From the NCBI RefSeq assembly GCF_051106095.1, contig NC_135784.1, forward strand, positions 150,199,428 to 150,263,427: 64,000 nucleotides of DNA, read 5' to 3'. Shown piece after piece: positions 46,201 to 56,400 of this stretch (its first letter is position 1; every line of letters begins with the position of its first letter). A program made the translations under genes and the position numbers. The notes under the pieces are model-generated. The model did not search any database, was not told the origin of the DNA, and saw only the letters and a program-made list of their open reading frames with translations. The stretch comes from Pogona vitticeps (taxonomy: Eukaryota > Chordata > Lepidosauria > Squamata > Agamidae).

Positions 46201-46461
46201 AGTAGCATGTTGGACGCCTTCCGACCTGAGGGGCCCATCTTCCAGCGTCATATCTTTTAGCCTTTTGTTTCTGATCATGGGGCGTTCTTGGCAAAGATAC
46301 TGGAGTGGCTTGCCATTTCCTACTCCAGGTGGATTGCGTTTAGTCGGAACTCTCCACTATGTCCTGTCCGTCTTGGGTGTCCCTGCACGGCATAGCCCAT
46401 AGTTTCTCTGAGTTACTCAGGCCCCTTCGCCACGACAAGGCAGCAATCCATGAAGAAGAAG
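43237..46461 (-). mobile_element. Full-length RTE-BovB LINE with intact reading frame
   Basis: A 3.2-kb element, minus strand, flanked by an 11-bp target duplication aaaataaattt (43226-43236 and 46462-46472). The 5' end (cttcatggattgctgccttg) matches the 5' end of the 37.4-kb copy, and the 3' end is the usual tail ending in gtttag-type repeats. The single ORF is open throughout. Length is what a complete BovB should have. An exact duplication plus an open frame suggests a recent insertion. Confidence 0.96.
43249..46278 (-). CDS. BovB endonuclease/reverse transcriptase, 1,009 aa, uninterrupted
   Basis: Copies the element's RNA into DNA at a nicked target. Starting at ATG (MIRNKRLKDM), the AP-type endonuclease occupies about residues 68-310: GTWNVRSM (Asn75), ISELKW (Glu103), LGDWNAKVG (Asp208, Asn210) and GSDHQLL (Asp301, His302). 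Reverse transcriptase follows at about 530-830: IPIPKKG, FIDYAKAFD (Asp654), GVRQGCILSP and YADDTTLM (catalytic Asp756-Asp757). The C-terminal region has the Cys/Trp-rich ELWCWRRLLRIPWTARRTNL and GKRRRGRPRMRWLDS, and the frame ends KSRTRLND. All catalytic residues I can check are present. Nothing shows the element is transcribed; there is no long terminal repeat, as expected for RTE. Confidence 0.96.
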   Translation of the reverse strand: MIRNKRLKDMTLEDGPLRSEGVQHATEEERRTSTSSSRANEVVGPKPKGRSAVDVPGSERKIQCCKEKYCIGTWNVRSMNIGKLEVVKQEMARINIDILGISELKWTGMDEFSSDDYHIYYCGQESRRRNGVALIVNKRVGKAVMGYSLKNDRMMSIRIQGRPFNITIIQVYAPTSIAEETEIEQFYEDLQHLLELTPKKDVLLILGDWNAKVGSQEIKGTTGKFGLGVQNEAGQRLIEFCQENKLVITNTLFQQHKRRLYTWKSPDGQYRNQIDYILCSQRWRSSIQSAKTRPGADCGSDHQLLIAKFKLRLKRLGKTTAPLRYNLNQIPYEYTVEVKNRFKELDLVDRVPEELWIEARNIVQEAATKTIPKKRKCKKAKWLSNEALEIAERRREAKCKGDRESYRNLNSDFQRIARRDKRAFLNEQCKEIEEDNRKGKTRDLFRKIGHTRGTFCAKMNMIKDKNGRDLTEAEDVKKRWQEYTEELYQKDLDIPDNPDNVVADLEQDILESEVKWALESLANNKASGGDGIPVELFKILKDDAVKVLHSICQQVWKTQQWPEDWKRSVYIPIPKKGSAKECSNYRTIALISHASKVMLKILQGRLQQYVDRELPEVQAGFRRGRGTRDQIANLRWIMEKAREFQKNIYFCFIDYAKAFDCVDHSKLWQVLKEMGVPDHFICLLRNLYVGQEATVRTGHGTTEWFKIGKGVRQGCILSPSLFNLYAEYIMRKAGLEETQAGIKIAGRNINNLRYADDTTLMAESEEELKNLVMRVKEESAKNGLKLNIKKTKIMATGPITSWEIEGEDMEAVSNFIFLGSMITADGDSSPEIKRRLLLGRKAMTNLDSILKSRDITLPTKVRIVKAMVFPVVMYGSESWTIKKADRRRIDAFELWCWRRLLRIPWTARRTNLSVLKEINPECSLEGQILKLRLQYFGHLMRRKDSLEKTLMLGKCDGKRRRGRPRMRWLDSVCEATNMNLTQLREAVEDRRAWRALVHGVTKSRTRLND

Positions 46462-47176
46462 AAAATAAATTTAGCCATGACCAATATGCCTGGATGAACA
46501 AGAATAATGCTTTACACCTTAGAACAGTTGTTTCTAACTGTGTTGGACTTTCATTCCCAAAACTTCAGTGTGAAGAGGAACCAACAAGAGTGGCTGAATC
46601 TAGAAGTAAGCTGTCTGCTCACTTTTCAAAGGCTGAAGGATTCAGCGCCATCTTTATTACCTTTGACACTTCAAAACACGGCTGTAGGAGAAGGTGGGAA
46701 GTTAGGAGAAGATGGAAGTGGGAAGATAGTGGTGGGAAAAGAGCAGCCAATAGTAGAGGGCTTCCTGATGACAGAGGAGGAAAAAGATGTAAGGGGGAGA
46801 AAGAAGGTATAAAGGGGAGAAGAAGAGTTGGGGTTCAGAGGAGTGGGAGAGTCCCAAGATAGGAGATGAAGAGGAAGAAGGGTCGCTGTCAAAAGGTGCT
46901 GAAGGACGCTATGTGTTCTGCTTTCCCCAAAAGGGAGTCAAAAGGTGATGGAGGGGAAAGAAGCCTGAGAGGAAAAGAAAGTGCAGGAATGGAGGTGCCG
47001 TTGGGGGACCTGGAACCTTTGGAATGGACCGTATACGTTTACCCAAGAGGGAAAGGTCCCTGGAAGAAGATGGTGCGTCCTGATCCAATCCCTACTGGTT
47101 CAAACCACCACCCCCAGGGCAACTGGGCTTGGCACCCTTGTTGCGGGACAATTGAGGCGGTGAGGAGTCAGCCACT

Positions 47177-47446
47177 GTGGAAACCTATCAACCGCAAGAG
47201 GTTTGGAATGTCCCCAGGTTAAAAGGCTTGTTAGCTATGCCAGGGTTGCACGAGATGTTGCCTGAAACGTCTATGATTGCTGGTCCTGTTGAACCTATTG
47301 AAGCTGTTGTACATACAGCACCGTTAAAAGATATTAAACTGTTGACTAATGTTAATCCATCTCCTGTGATGACTTTCATTAAAGAAGAAGCACTGCCTAA
47401 CTTGAAACAAGAACCCTGTCACACTCAGATAAATTGGACCTGTTAG
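47177..47446 (+). other. Unidentified 89-codon open segment
   Basis: Encodes METYQPQEVWNVPRLKGLLA followed by a segment ending FIKEEALPNLKQEPCHTQIN and WTC. It is not low-complexity and not a mirror of a known repeat in the window, but I recognise no family. There is no splice or promoter context. It could be a remnant of a retroelement or retropseudogene, or chance. Confidence 0.2.
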
Positions 47447-47929
47447 GTGGGCATGATGAGAAGGTGTAGCAACAACTGGGGACCAAAGGTTGGGAACTCT
47501 TGCCCTAAAAGATTCTGGGAAAGCAATTATGAATAACTAGCCACACTGCTGTCATTGGGAGGGGAGTGAGGATTCCATAGACACAATCAACCCCTGGGGG
47601 TGGAGAAGGAGCCCAGTTACCCATTCTCTGAAGACACATTGGATCCTCATCACAAAACTATTCCTGTGTGCCAGCTTTGCCATTAATTCATATGGAAGGG
47701 GAGGTTATGCACTCATTTCTGTGCAAGAAAATTAAGGGATGCATCATTAAATGGGATTAGGGAGGAACACAGTAAACAGGTCACCCAGCTCCATCTATAT
47801 CAGGGTGGATAACTGCAGTCCTCCAGATGTTTTGTTGCTGCTGCTTTGATTTGCTTCTTTTCTTGTTTGTTTGTTTGCCTTCAATTCCTACAAATTGCCA
47901 TGGGTGAGGAATTCTAGAAGTTGCAGGCC

Positions 47930-47978
47930 AAACAAACAAACAAACAAACAAACAAACAAACAAACAAACAAACAAACA
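47930..47978. repeat. (CAAA)n microsatellite
   Basis: About 12 caaa units following a MITE-like scrap (attctagaagttgcaggcca), suggesting growth from an A-rich element end. Confidence 0.93.
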
Positions 47979-48825
47979 GAGTCATCGTTGCATCCTTTAG
48001 TTTACATTGACTGGCATCAGTTCTCTGTGGTTTCAAATACGGGATATGGGCGGGTTGTGCACTACTTAAAATTTTAAAAATGATTGAGTAAATCAGCACT
48101 TCCAAGGGTTTCCAGGAGCAGTAATCAAGCTTTTTTCTCCAAACGTGGAAGATGGGAAAGGCCTGAGGATTACAAAAGCAATGGTGGGGAGACATGCAAT
48201 CTACAGGGTATGCTTTGCCCACCTCTACACTTGAGCAAGTGCTTTTTGTGAACTGGTGGGAAGAGAGTGACAGCCAAGGCCTCCAAGGGGGATGTTTAGC
48301 CATTAATGCTTCTATAGGAGACCACGCACAATTGCACCACAGATGCTGTCAACAGCTGGAAAAAGTCCTCCAACCTACCCACACAGCTGGAACCCTGGCC
48401 TTGCTATTTGCAACATTCCTCTCTCCAGTGTCAACATGCCCAGGCCAGCTGCACCTTGTGGACTGTGCCTTTCTCATGGCTTGTCCTTGCTTCCTTCCCT
48501 CTCCTTACTTTGTCCCACCCAAACACTGAGATTTTGCCAAGATTTAACAGCCAGCCTAGATTCCTCTCCTATTACACAGCAAGCATCTCAAAGCTTTGTC
48601 CCTAAGCTGCCCCTTACAAAACCGAAACAAAATTGCCTGAGCGCATCCTCAAGGCTCCTCCATGTTCCTTCCTGAGAAGGAACCTGAGGTCATAAAATCC
48701 CAACTGAAGGCAGGATCTTTCAACATACACACATCAACTCATATAACCCACAGTGTGTCACGCAAACAGGCCAAGAACAAGCTGCTTTGTACTAAGGAAT
48801 CAGTGATACTCAATGTGGAGGAGTG

Positions 48826-48975
48826 GACAGAGTGATGGAGTAGGTCTCTGGAGAACAGTGTTCAAAGCCCCGCTCAGCCATGGAACTTATGGCTCCTTAA
48901 ATATTTCAACTTACCCTGAAAGTCCTATTCAAGTCACTGTAAATCAGTTCAAATTTGACAGAACATAACAACAAC
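48826..48975 (+). repeat. tRNA-derived SINE
   Basis: gtggacagagtgatggagta, gttcaaagccccgctcagcc and an (AAC)n-like tail (aacataacaacaac). Confidence 0.5.
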
Positions 48976-49442
48976 TAAGGGACCACGGACATTCTTTCTC
49001 TGCTTTCCAAATCCCATCCCACAATCTGTCTCCTCCTCTCTCCTTCTTGTGTCCAGAATCCAAGATGACTGCATAGAACTGCATCCAATCTGCAAACAAA
49101 GTAGTGACAATTTCCTTCCAATCTGAAGGGGGAAAATGTATCAGAATTCTCTGTAAAATGGAAATTCTTAATTTAAAAATCGGAAAAGTTACTGTTTTGG
49201 GCTTGCTGTTCCAGGCATCTCTAGCTAATGCAGCCAGTGACTGAAACTCTGTACTCTTGGGGTGAAGGAGGACTTGCCTCCAGACATCATCCCCTAAACT
49301 GAAAGCATGTCTACCCTAGCTGGCTGCTCAGCCTCAACAACTTTGACACTATCTAGCACATGCATTCAAGAGAAACACATGACACCCAAAAGCAAGTCAT
49401 CGTGATGATGAACAATAAACAGTAGATGCAGCAGTCAAGTGC

Positions 49443-49444
<2 letters not shown>

Positions 49445-49481
<37 letters not shown>
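49445..49481. repeat. (GA)n microsatellite
   Basis: About 18 GA units. Confidence 0.95.
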
Positions 49482-49483
<2 letters not shown>

Positions 49484-50419
49484 GAACAATGCCTCCAATT
49501 TTAGATTTTTGTTTTAAGTGGAGCCTTTGGAATGAGTTGTGATTTTAATTACTAGATTGAGAGATTAGATAAATCCTTTGCTGTCCTGCACTGTTCCATG
49601 GCACAGCTCCCATTAGAAAAATATGAACTGAGCATTACTTTTTTTTTCCTGCTGCATACATTGGATGGAACTCATCATCTTGCAGTCCTGGCCATCATTC
49701 CAGCTCACCCCTCTACTGGCATCACTCAACATTAGCCCCAGAGTTTTCATCTCTTCTTCCCTTGTTGTTCTAACCGTTTCTCCCTGCTTTTCCCCACCCC
49801 ACCCTACAGCAATGGCAGGAAATGGCGCCACATCAGCCAGAGACCTGGGGAAGTGAGATGCTGTCTGCAAGGAAAAGGAAAGCCAGCAATTGTGCAGTGA
49901 ACAATGGCATGAAAGAAGAGTGCCCCCCTTCCCCCCCCTCCTCCACGACCAATAACTTCAGAGGGGATCAAAACTAGGGAGCTGGGGAGGAAGCGGGGTG
50001 CACAAATCCCAGTGACCTAATCAGAGGGGACGCAGAAGTCCTCCCTCCCTTTTCCATCTTGGCTTCTGTCTTCTGTCAGAGGAGCGTCAATGTGCAAACT
50101 CAGCCCAACCAGCTGTGGTGACGTGGCATGGCTGCAAGACAGAAATAATTTGCAGGGTGCGTTAACCATCCTGCAAACAGCGCAAGGGCTGCATAGACCA
50201 GTCTCGGGGGCCTCAGAATCACACATATGCTAACTTAAAACTTCTACCTGCAGGGAGGAATCAGTTCTGTCACCAAGACCAGCAGCTCTCAAGCTATGTG
50301 CCCAAAGCCTTGAATTATATACATTCAAACCTTCTGTGACCACAACTATATAGACTGAGGGTCTACACATTCCATAGGGGAAACGGTCTACTGCATTTCT
50401 GTATGACTATGCATGCTCT

Positions 50420-50768
50420 GCGAGACATGGTGGCGCTGTGGGCTAAACCGCAGAAACCTCTGTGCTGCAAGGTCAGAAGACCAGCAGTCATAAGATCGAA
50501 TCCACGCAACGGAATGAGCTCCCGTCGCTTGTTCCAGCTCCCACCAGCCTAGCCGTTTGAAAGCACGTAAAAATGCGAATAGATAAATAGGTACCACCAC
50601 AGTGGGAAGGTAAGGGCATTCTGTGTCTAGTCGCGCTGGCCACGTGACCACGGAAACTGTCTTCAGACAAACGCTGGCTCTACGGCTTGGAAACAGGAAT
50701 GAGTACCACGCCCTAGAGTCGGACACGACTGGACTAAAAAATGTCAAGGGCAACCTTTACCTTTACCT
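50420..50768 (+). mobile_element. Sauria-type SINE, complete
   Basis: A tRNA-like head (gtgggctaaaccgcagaaac, B-box gatcgaatcc), body gtttgaaagcacgtaaaaat and BovB-like 3' end gagtcggacacgactggact with (ACCTTT)n tail. A perfect 12-bp target duplication tatgcatgctct lies at 50408-50419 and 50769-50780. The SINE family is known to borrow BovB machinery through its shared tail. Confidence 0.88.
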
Positions 50769-51479
50769 TATGCATGCTCTAGATTTTGGCTCCTTGCAGG
50801 TGGCCTCTTTTTTATTTGATCATTCTCCTGTAGATATGATTGACTAATTGAAATATTCCAAACACAGCAGAACAACTCAGCCACACAGGCTGATGCCTGT
50901 TGCATTGTCGCGTGAGTCACTGTTTTTGGCTCATCTCTTTTCAGTTTAGGTATAATGCAAAGATCAGCGGCTTATGAAGAAAAGTAAGAAGGAGGTTTCT
51001 CTAATTATGGATTTTTTTTTATCCTTCCAGAGTTATCAAGTATTCTAGCTGGGCAGAAACTAACAAATTGGTCTCACTAAGATCAATGAGGCTTATTCCC
51101 ATTAGACCCAGTGCGTAAAGGGAAACAGGTCTGGTTACTGTCCAAATCTGTGCCATATTTTATAGTTCCTGTTTTCAGAACTTAACTATACTCAAGCAAA
51201 TGTCAGTGATGAGATGTGACTAGGGTGTTGAACCCAGGATCTGGCATGCCTGAGTTCTTTTCTTAGAAGCAGAATAACGAAATTTCAGACAAGCTCATCT
51301 ATGCACACCTGAATTTTGTTCTCTCTGTACTTATGAAGGGGGAATTAAATTATCAGGTTCTGCTTAGGGGCTGTTAGGCACAATTCCTAGTTCCACAGGA
51401 AGCCTGCTGCTTGGGGTGAGTTTGGGAGACCTACGGCTATTTGGGCAATGGGATACTGGCCAAAGAACCTAGGAGCACC

Positions 51480-51640
51480 TTCAAAATTAACAGGTTTTTA
51501 TCTGGCATAAGCTTTCAGATCTATCTGAAGAAGTGAGTGGGGGTCCATGAAACGCTATGTGAAATAAAACATGCTTGTTTTTAAGGTACCACATGACTTG
51601 CTTGGTTTTGCTGCAGGAAGCTAGCACGGCTATCCACATG
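51480..51640 (+). repeat. Unclassified amniote dispersed repeat
   Basis: Contains atctggcataagctttcaga, gaagtgagtggg and aaggtaccacatgacttgct followed by tagcacggctatccac. This motif order recurs in many reptile genomes. An antisense scrap (tcttatggcaccttaaatac) lies at 10849-10868. I cannot assign a family. Confidence 0.4.
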
Positions 51641-52526
51641 GTGGTTTTAAAGCTATGTATGTATCTTTTAGAAGGGTGTTTCTTAACTGCCCTGGGCTGT
51701 TGTGGGGAACGGTGTGGGACACAAATGTCTCCTCTCGCTATCATGGAAAAAAATGGCTAAGGGGTGGGGATGGGGCAGAAGGGGGTTATAAGTTAGTTTG
51801 CTGCCATCCCTGCTTTCCCTCAGCCTTCTCCAGTGTGGGGCCATTTTTATCTACACTCTCCATCATCCACTGCCAGAACTACATGTAAAGGGTGGGGGCA
51901 GGGTAGGAGGCTGACATTCATAGTTGATGGAGGCTACCAATCTCTCCTCCCTGCCACATTACCCCCTGCCCCCACTCAGGGTGAGGAACTGATGGAAGCG
52001 ACTTCAGCCTCTGACAGATGTCGGAGACAAAAGGAGGTCATGGCTTAAGGCACCGGATTCAGCCGACTGGGGGTGAATCCCCCCAGAGCTCTCCCCAGCT
52101 CAAGAAAGAAAGCAGAATGTGGGTTGGGGTGGGGTGGGATGTGTGGGGGGAGAGGCCTCCATACCAACTGCCACTAATAGGGTCTTGGGCCTTTTTCTCA
52201 AGCAAAGCAAGCCAATACAAACAACAAAGCTAGCCTCCCCGAAGACATAATGCATTCTGTTGCACAGCATAATCGGCAAGATTTGGCACTATGTTAGCAG
52301 TTTCTTACCCTGACATTTCTACGACAGAAAAGGAAAAAGCTGTAAGAGGGGCAATTTCTCCCATGGGGAGGCAAATGCTGAACTTTTAATTCACATTTAG
52401 TGATGGGGGGGAATAACTCTAATCCCTTTTCACATTCTGAAATGTTTATTCTGCTAGAAACCCTATTGCCACCACCCAAATTCTTCCTTGGTCAGGACTC
52501 TATTCCATCTCTTCCTCTGTCTCTCT

Positions 52527-52598
<72 letters not shown>
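52527..52598. repeat. (GACA)n microsatellite
   Basis: 18 uninterrupted gaca units, followed after 14 bp by (GA)n. Confidence 0.97.
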
Positions 52599-52601
<3 letters not shown>

Positions 52602-52606
52602 CAGAG

Positions 52607-52612
<6 letters not shown>

Positions 52613-52644
<32 letters not shown>
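52613..52644. repeat. (GA)n microsatellite
   Basis: About 16 GA units next to the (GACA)n array. Confidence 0.95.
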
Positions 52645-52647
<3 letters not shown>

Positions 52648-52872
52648 ATGAGGGTGAGGCAGTCAGCTCAAGCAGCAAACGCCGTGAGGCACAGAAGTGA
52701 AGCCAAAGCCTTCTGGGCCACTCACTTTGTCCTCCCACCCGCTGCCCCTGGTCGAGCTCCTTGGCTGCCCTAAGGAGAGCCAGAGGATACATTTCCATCA
52801 TCACCAATACTGAAGTAGGTTCCAGCCTAGGTAGGTTCTCTTTTTGTGTGTGTAGGGATATACAGTAATAAT

Positions 52873-53010
52873 AACCTTAGAACTGCAGAGCTAGAAGGGA
52901 CCCTCTGGATCATCGATTCCAACCATTGCCAAGAAGGTCCAATGGGGAACTGAACTCCCAGCCCCAGGCTCCACAGCCAGAGACCTCAAACCACTGAACT
53001 ATCACTCAGT
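52873..53010 (-). repeat. tRNA-head SINE, antisense
   Basis: Antisense copy of the 42.2-kb family: ttagaactgcagagctagaa at the tail side and ctcaaaccactgaactatca at the head side. Confidence 0.6.
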
Positions 53011-54849
53011 GAGATCTTGTCCACCACCTCACGTAGCAAAACTGTTTTGACCTGGTCGTGCGTGCATGCTTCTGCTTACTCAAGGTGGGCTTCCCTTTCA
53101 GCATCCTCCAGGAGGCTGAAGTTGTTTAGATTTTTAACGGTGACCTTTTGCACGTCTCTTAGATGACACCACTATGGAGGTGTGGGCAGATTTGACAGTT
53201 TGAAGTCAGCTAAATTACTTCTCCCAAATCCAGTCGCTCTGTGGCCCCAGTGGGACTCACACCTCTTTGAAGGCTGGCCCTTTTGCTTTGAACAACCAGA
53301 CAATACTCAGAGATTCAACAAACAATGACTCTCCCGTCAATGCATATCTACGATGAGATGACAACCCCAGTCAAGAACAATTCATTTTCGCAGAGCCAGG
53401 TGATAAGAATATCCCATCATGATCTCCCTCTCACACGAAGGCCACTTCACAGAGGCAGAGCAAGGACTGCATGTATTTATTTTCTTCCTCTGTGAAATGT
53501 CTGCCCAAGGTGACCAAAAAAGACTTGGGATGCTATCTCTGTTTGAGGCTGCCAGATAATGATTTTAGGCAGGCCTGTGGAGTAACAGTAAAACAGCTCG
53601 TGCTCCTGACTCTTATAAAACATCATTTAAGAAGCTAAAACACAGGTCTGCTCCATTCTAACAATCCTGCTAGCTAAGTATCTTCGGTCGTGTAGGGCAG
53701 TTCAGAAACCCTTCTTGAAAAGACTGGAGTATACTATGGAAGGCAGATTAGAAGACCAATCCACACATGCATGATTCGCAGAGTTTATGTCCTGAAGGAA
53801 GGCAGCAGGACAAATAATCCATGAAAGTGGAGTGGGATCTGGAGAAGATTGGTTCTATGTTTGTTTACTCAAAAACTGTCCAAGTTCAACAAGGCATTTT
53901 CCCCAAATCAGTGCATATACAGGTTTTCAGCCCTTTGCCAGGACCTTCTCCACAGAAGAAATGGCACTTTAAAATTACAGTATGTAGATCCCAAGACTAC
54001 AGCAAAGGAGGCAAGATTTAGTTATGTTCTAGTGGTCAAAATCAGCCTTCAGGGCTGAAGAGACGAGACTGGAGAGTGTTGGGGATTTTACTTACTTTAA
54101 ACACCTACTCTTCCATATGTGGGGGTTGGGAGAGATGGAAAGAACCCTACCAAGTCCAAAGACATGTTGACCTAGGGGATTTCCAATGGAAGGCATATGG
54201 CAAATATGCCTTTGCAGACACTGGGCAGAGTGGGGCCAGGGAGTAAGATAAAAATCAGAGCATAGTTAAGGCTTTCAGGGTTTATTTTGTTTACCACTGG
54301 AACGTGAATACATCAGCCAGGGCCTGATGCAAAAAATGTAACATTCTTCTCCAAGCTGTTTGTTGTGAGAAGCAGTACTGTACAGAACTTTTTCCACACA
54401 AATATCCTCTTCTGGTTAACCTCAGCTTTCCTTTGTTGGGGACTAGAAATTTAGGAACAGGGCGGGCAGTACTTTAAAAAGAACTACTGCAAATGATCAG
54501 TAGATCCAGATCTACTTTCTGCCCATTCCTGAAACAAGGGGCATTTCAGATGTGAAGCCCGTTTTGTTTTGTTTTGATCTACCTTTGTCCCTAGCGTCTC
54601 CCGCACATCGTTGGTATGCAATCATGAAGCATCCAGTAATGGGCTCCTTGTGCCATCAACGCAACTCAAGCTTGCTGTAGGCAACAATATTTTACTACAG
54701 GCTTGCTTAGGACTAAGTAACCCCTTGCTGGACCGACCTCTCCTACTGAGCAAAGATTGCAGGGACCTGCGTTGGAAAGCACTCTTCAGGCCCCAGCTAA
54801 ACTTTTCCCTCCCTCAATTGGAATCATACACACATACACCCCATACCGG

Positions 54850-55530
54850 TCCTAGACGGGCCGATCGCTTTAACCTCGGGTCGTGTTCGCTCCTTTTTCC
54901 AGCAGAAGTTCTTGTAAGACGAAAGGGGGAAAGTCAGCGCGCTGCGGCGGAGCCGGGGGGGGGGGGGGATTTTAAAGGCACAGGCCTTGGGTACCTCAAG
55001 GGAAACCCAGCCGCTCTGCACAGCGCCAGGCAAAGAAGCCGCATCGCGACCTGCACCTTTTCTCTGTGCAGCCTCCTTCCCCCCCCCCCACGCGCCACTC
55101 TCGAACCCCCCCCATCCCACCCCATCCCCAATTCGGCCTAGAGGAGTTAACGTGGCTCCAGCAGGGGAAGCACCGGACAGTCCAACAGCGCCGGGACGAG
55201 CAAGGGACGGCTCGCTCCAGACTCACCCAGATGTCACACGCCTGGAAGATGCCTCATCCCAACCACCGTCGCCCCGCAGATAGGGATAAGGAGGAGGATG
55301 ACGGCGGCGCCAGCACCCTTTCCTGGGGCTGCAGCGAGGCCACTTAAGAAGAGAAGTGATGTCACGGGCTGTGAAACGGCAGGACTCCTCCCTCCCTCCT
55401 TCCCTCCCGACCGGCGGCATCCAATGGGCTCCGGGTCCAAGGCCTCTCGGCGCCAGAGGGCTCGCCTCGCGGAGCGGGAGCCGCCGCCTTTCCCGCCGGG
55501 CTCCCGCTCGCGCCAGGCCGCCGTGGTGGG
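54850..55530 (-). promoter_or_regulatory. NCKAP5L: CpG-rich block 2: candidate distal NCKAP5L promoter and first exon
   Basis: GC- and CpG-rich region (for example gcgctgcggcggagccgggg, gggagccgccgcctttcccg). On the minus strand a strong donor GACATCTGG|gtgagt has its GT at 55226-55225, giving a first exon of unknown start ending at 55227. A CRE-like TGATGTCA lies at 55356-55363. NCKAP5L is the only minus-strand gene seen downstream, so an upstream promoter is my inference; an unrelated non-coding transcript is the alternative. Confidence 0.45.
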
Positions 55531-55533
55531 ACC

Positions 55534-55557
55534 AAAAAAAAAAAAAAAAAAAAAAAA
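55534..55557. repeat. Poly(A) run
   Basis: 24 A residues at the edge of the GC-rich block, possibly the end of a degraded retroposed element. Confidence 0.8.
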
Positions 55558-55747
55558 CAGGAAGAAGCTGCCCGTTCTTCCTCTCTGCCTTTCCCCAGGC
55601 CATTTCTGACCATATTTGGAGCACGCCCTTAAATCTTCACTGGGGGCGACCCCTTCCAGGGTTTCACAGGTAGAGAGTACTCAGAGGTGGATCCCCCTTC
55701 CCTTCTTCTGGGGGCTGTCCTGGCACTGTGTACCTTGCCCCCCCCCA

Positions 55748-55854
55748 AGGCCACACCGGCTGGCTGTTACGGCGGGAAGCACAGTGGGGGGAATCGAACT
55801 CCCAACCTCTGCCACCGCAGCCAGATATCTAAAGCGCTGAGCTATCCCGCCAGC
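55748..55854 (-). repeat. tRNA-head SINE, antisense
   Basis: ggggggaatcgaactcccaa (antisense B-box) and aaagcgctgagctatcccgc (antisense A-box): same family as 42.2 kb. The head keeps tRNA-like promoter boxes better than the other copies. Confidence 0.65.
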
Positions 55855-56139
55855 TTTTGCGCCCCTCAAAGTAGCCTTTGGAGTGGAATTCTAACACTCC
55901 CCCCCCCCCCCGGTCCAAGAGAGTAACCTCTCCTGGAAAACAGCTCCTGTGGAACTCCTTTTGTGTCCATAGCCCTCACATAAATGGTTTGAACTTTAAT
56001 GACAAGTAGGACAAGAATAGGTCTGGTGGCCAGTGGGAAGCGGGACTTCTGCCCTCTCCCTCCCTCCAGTTTGAGGCAATTCATTTTTTTGGCTGGATTC
56101 TGCATATAGCTTAAGGGTCTCTTTTCTCTGCCAGAAAAA

Positions 56140-56258
56140 GCTCGGCAAACTTTTTTGGATGAGAGGAGTGGTTCCCAGATGTTTCTTGACAACGGTTCTC
56201 AGAAGCCCTGACCATTAGCTGTGAGGTTAGGGCTTCTGAGGGCTGTTGTTCAAGGAAA
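56140..56258. repeat. hAT-MITE-like fold-back scrap
   Basis: gtggttcccagatgtttctt opens it. cagaagccctgacc and ggttagggcttctg form a hairpin. Confidence 0.45.
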
Positions 56259-56260
56259 TT

Positions 56261-56400
56261 GATGATCATAGAACAATGGAGTTGGAAAGGGCCTGTAAGG
56301 CCATTGAGTCCAGCTCCCAGCTCAATGCTGAAGTCCAAGTTAAAAGATCTCTGGCAGATGGCTGTCTTGCTTTCTTTTGAAGAAAGCTAGAAGCTGTTGA
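56261..56400 (-). repeat. CR1-type LINE fragment
   Basis: atcatagaacaatggagttg, gaaagggcctgtaaggccat and tgagtccagctccc: antisense CR1 3' pattern. Confidence 0.6.

Larger units (their letters stand above)
46473..50407. other. Stretch right of the intact BovB
   Basis: No supported host exon. It contains an unidentified open segment (47177-47446), a (CAAA)n array, a tRNA SINE at 48826-48975 and a (GA)n array. Otherwise unremarkable. Confidence 0.45.
50781..54840. other. Stretch left of CpG block 2
   Basis: No supported exon. It contains an unclassified repeat around 51480-51640 (atctggcataagctttcaga; aaggtaccacatgacttgct), two microsatellites and a SINE at 52873-53010. Otherwise nothing seen. 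Confidence 0.45.
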
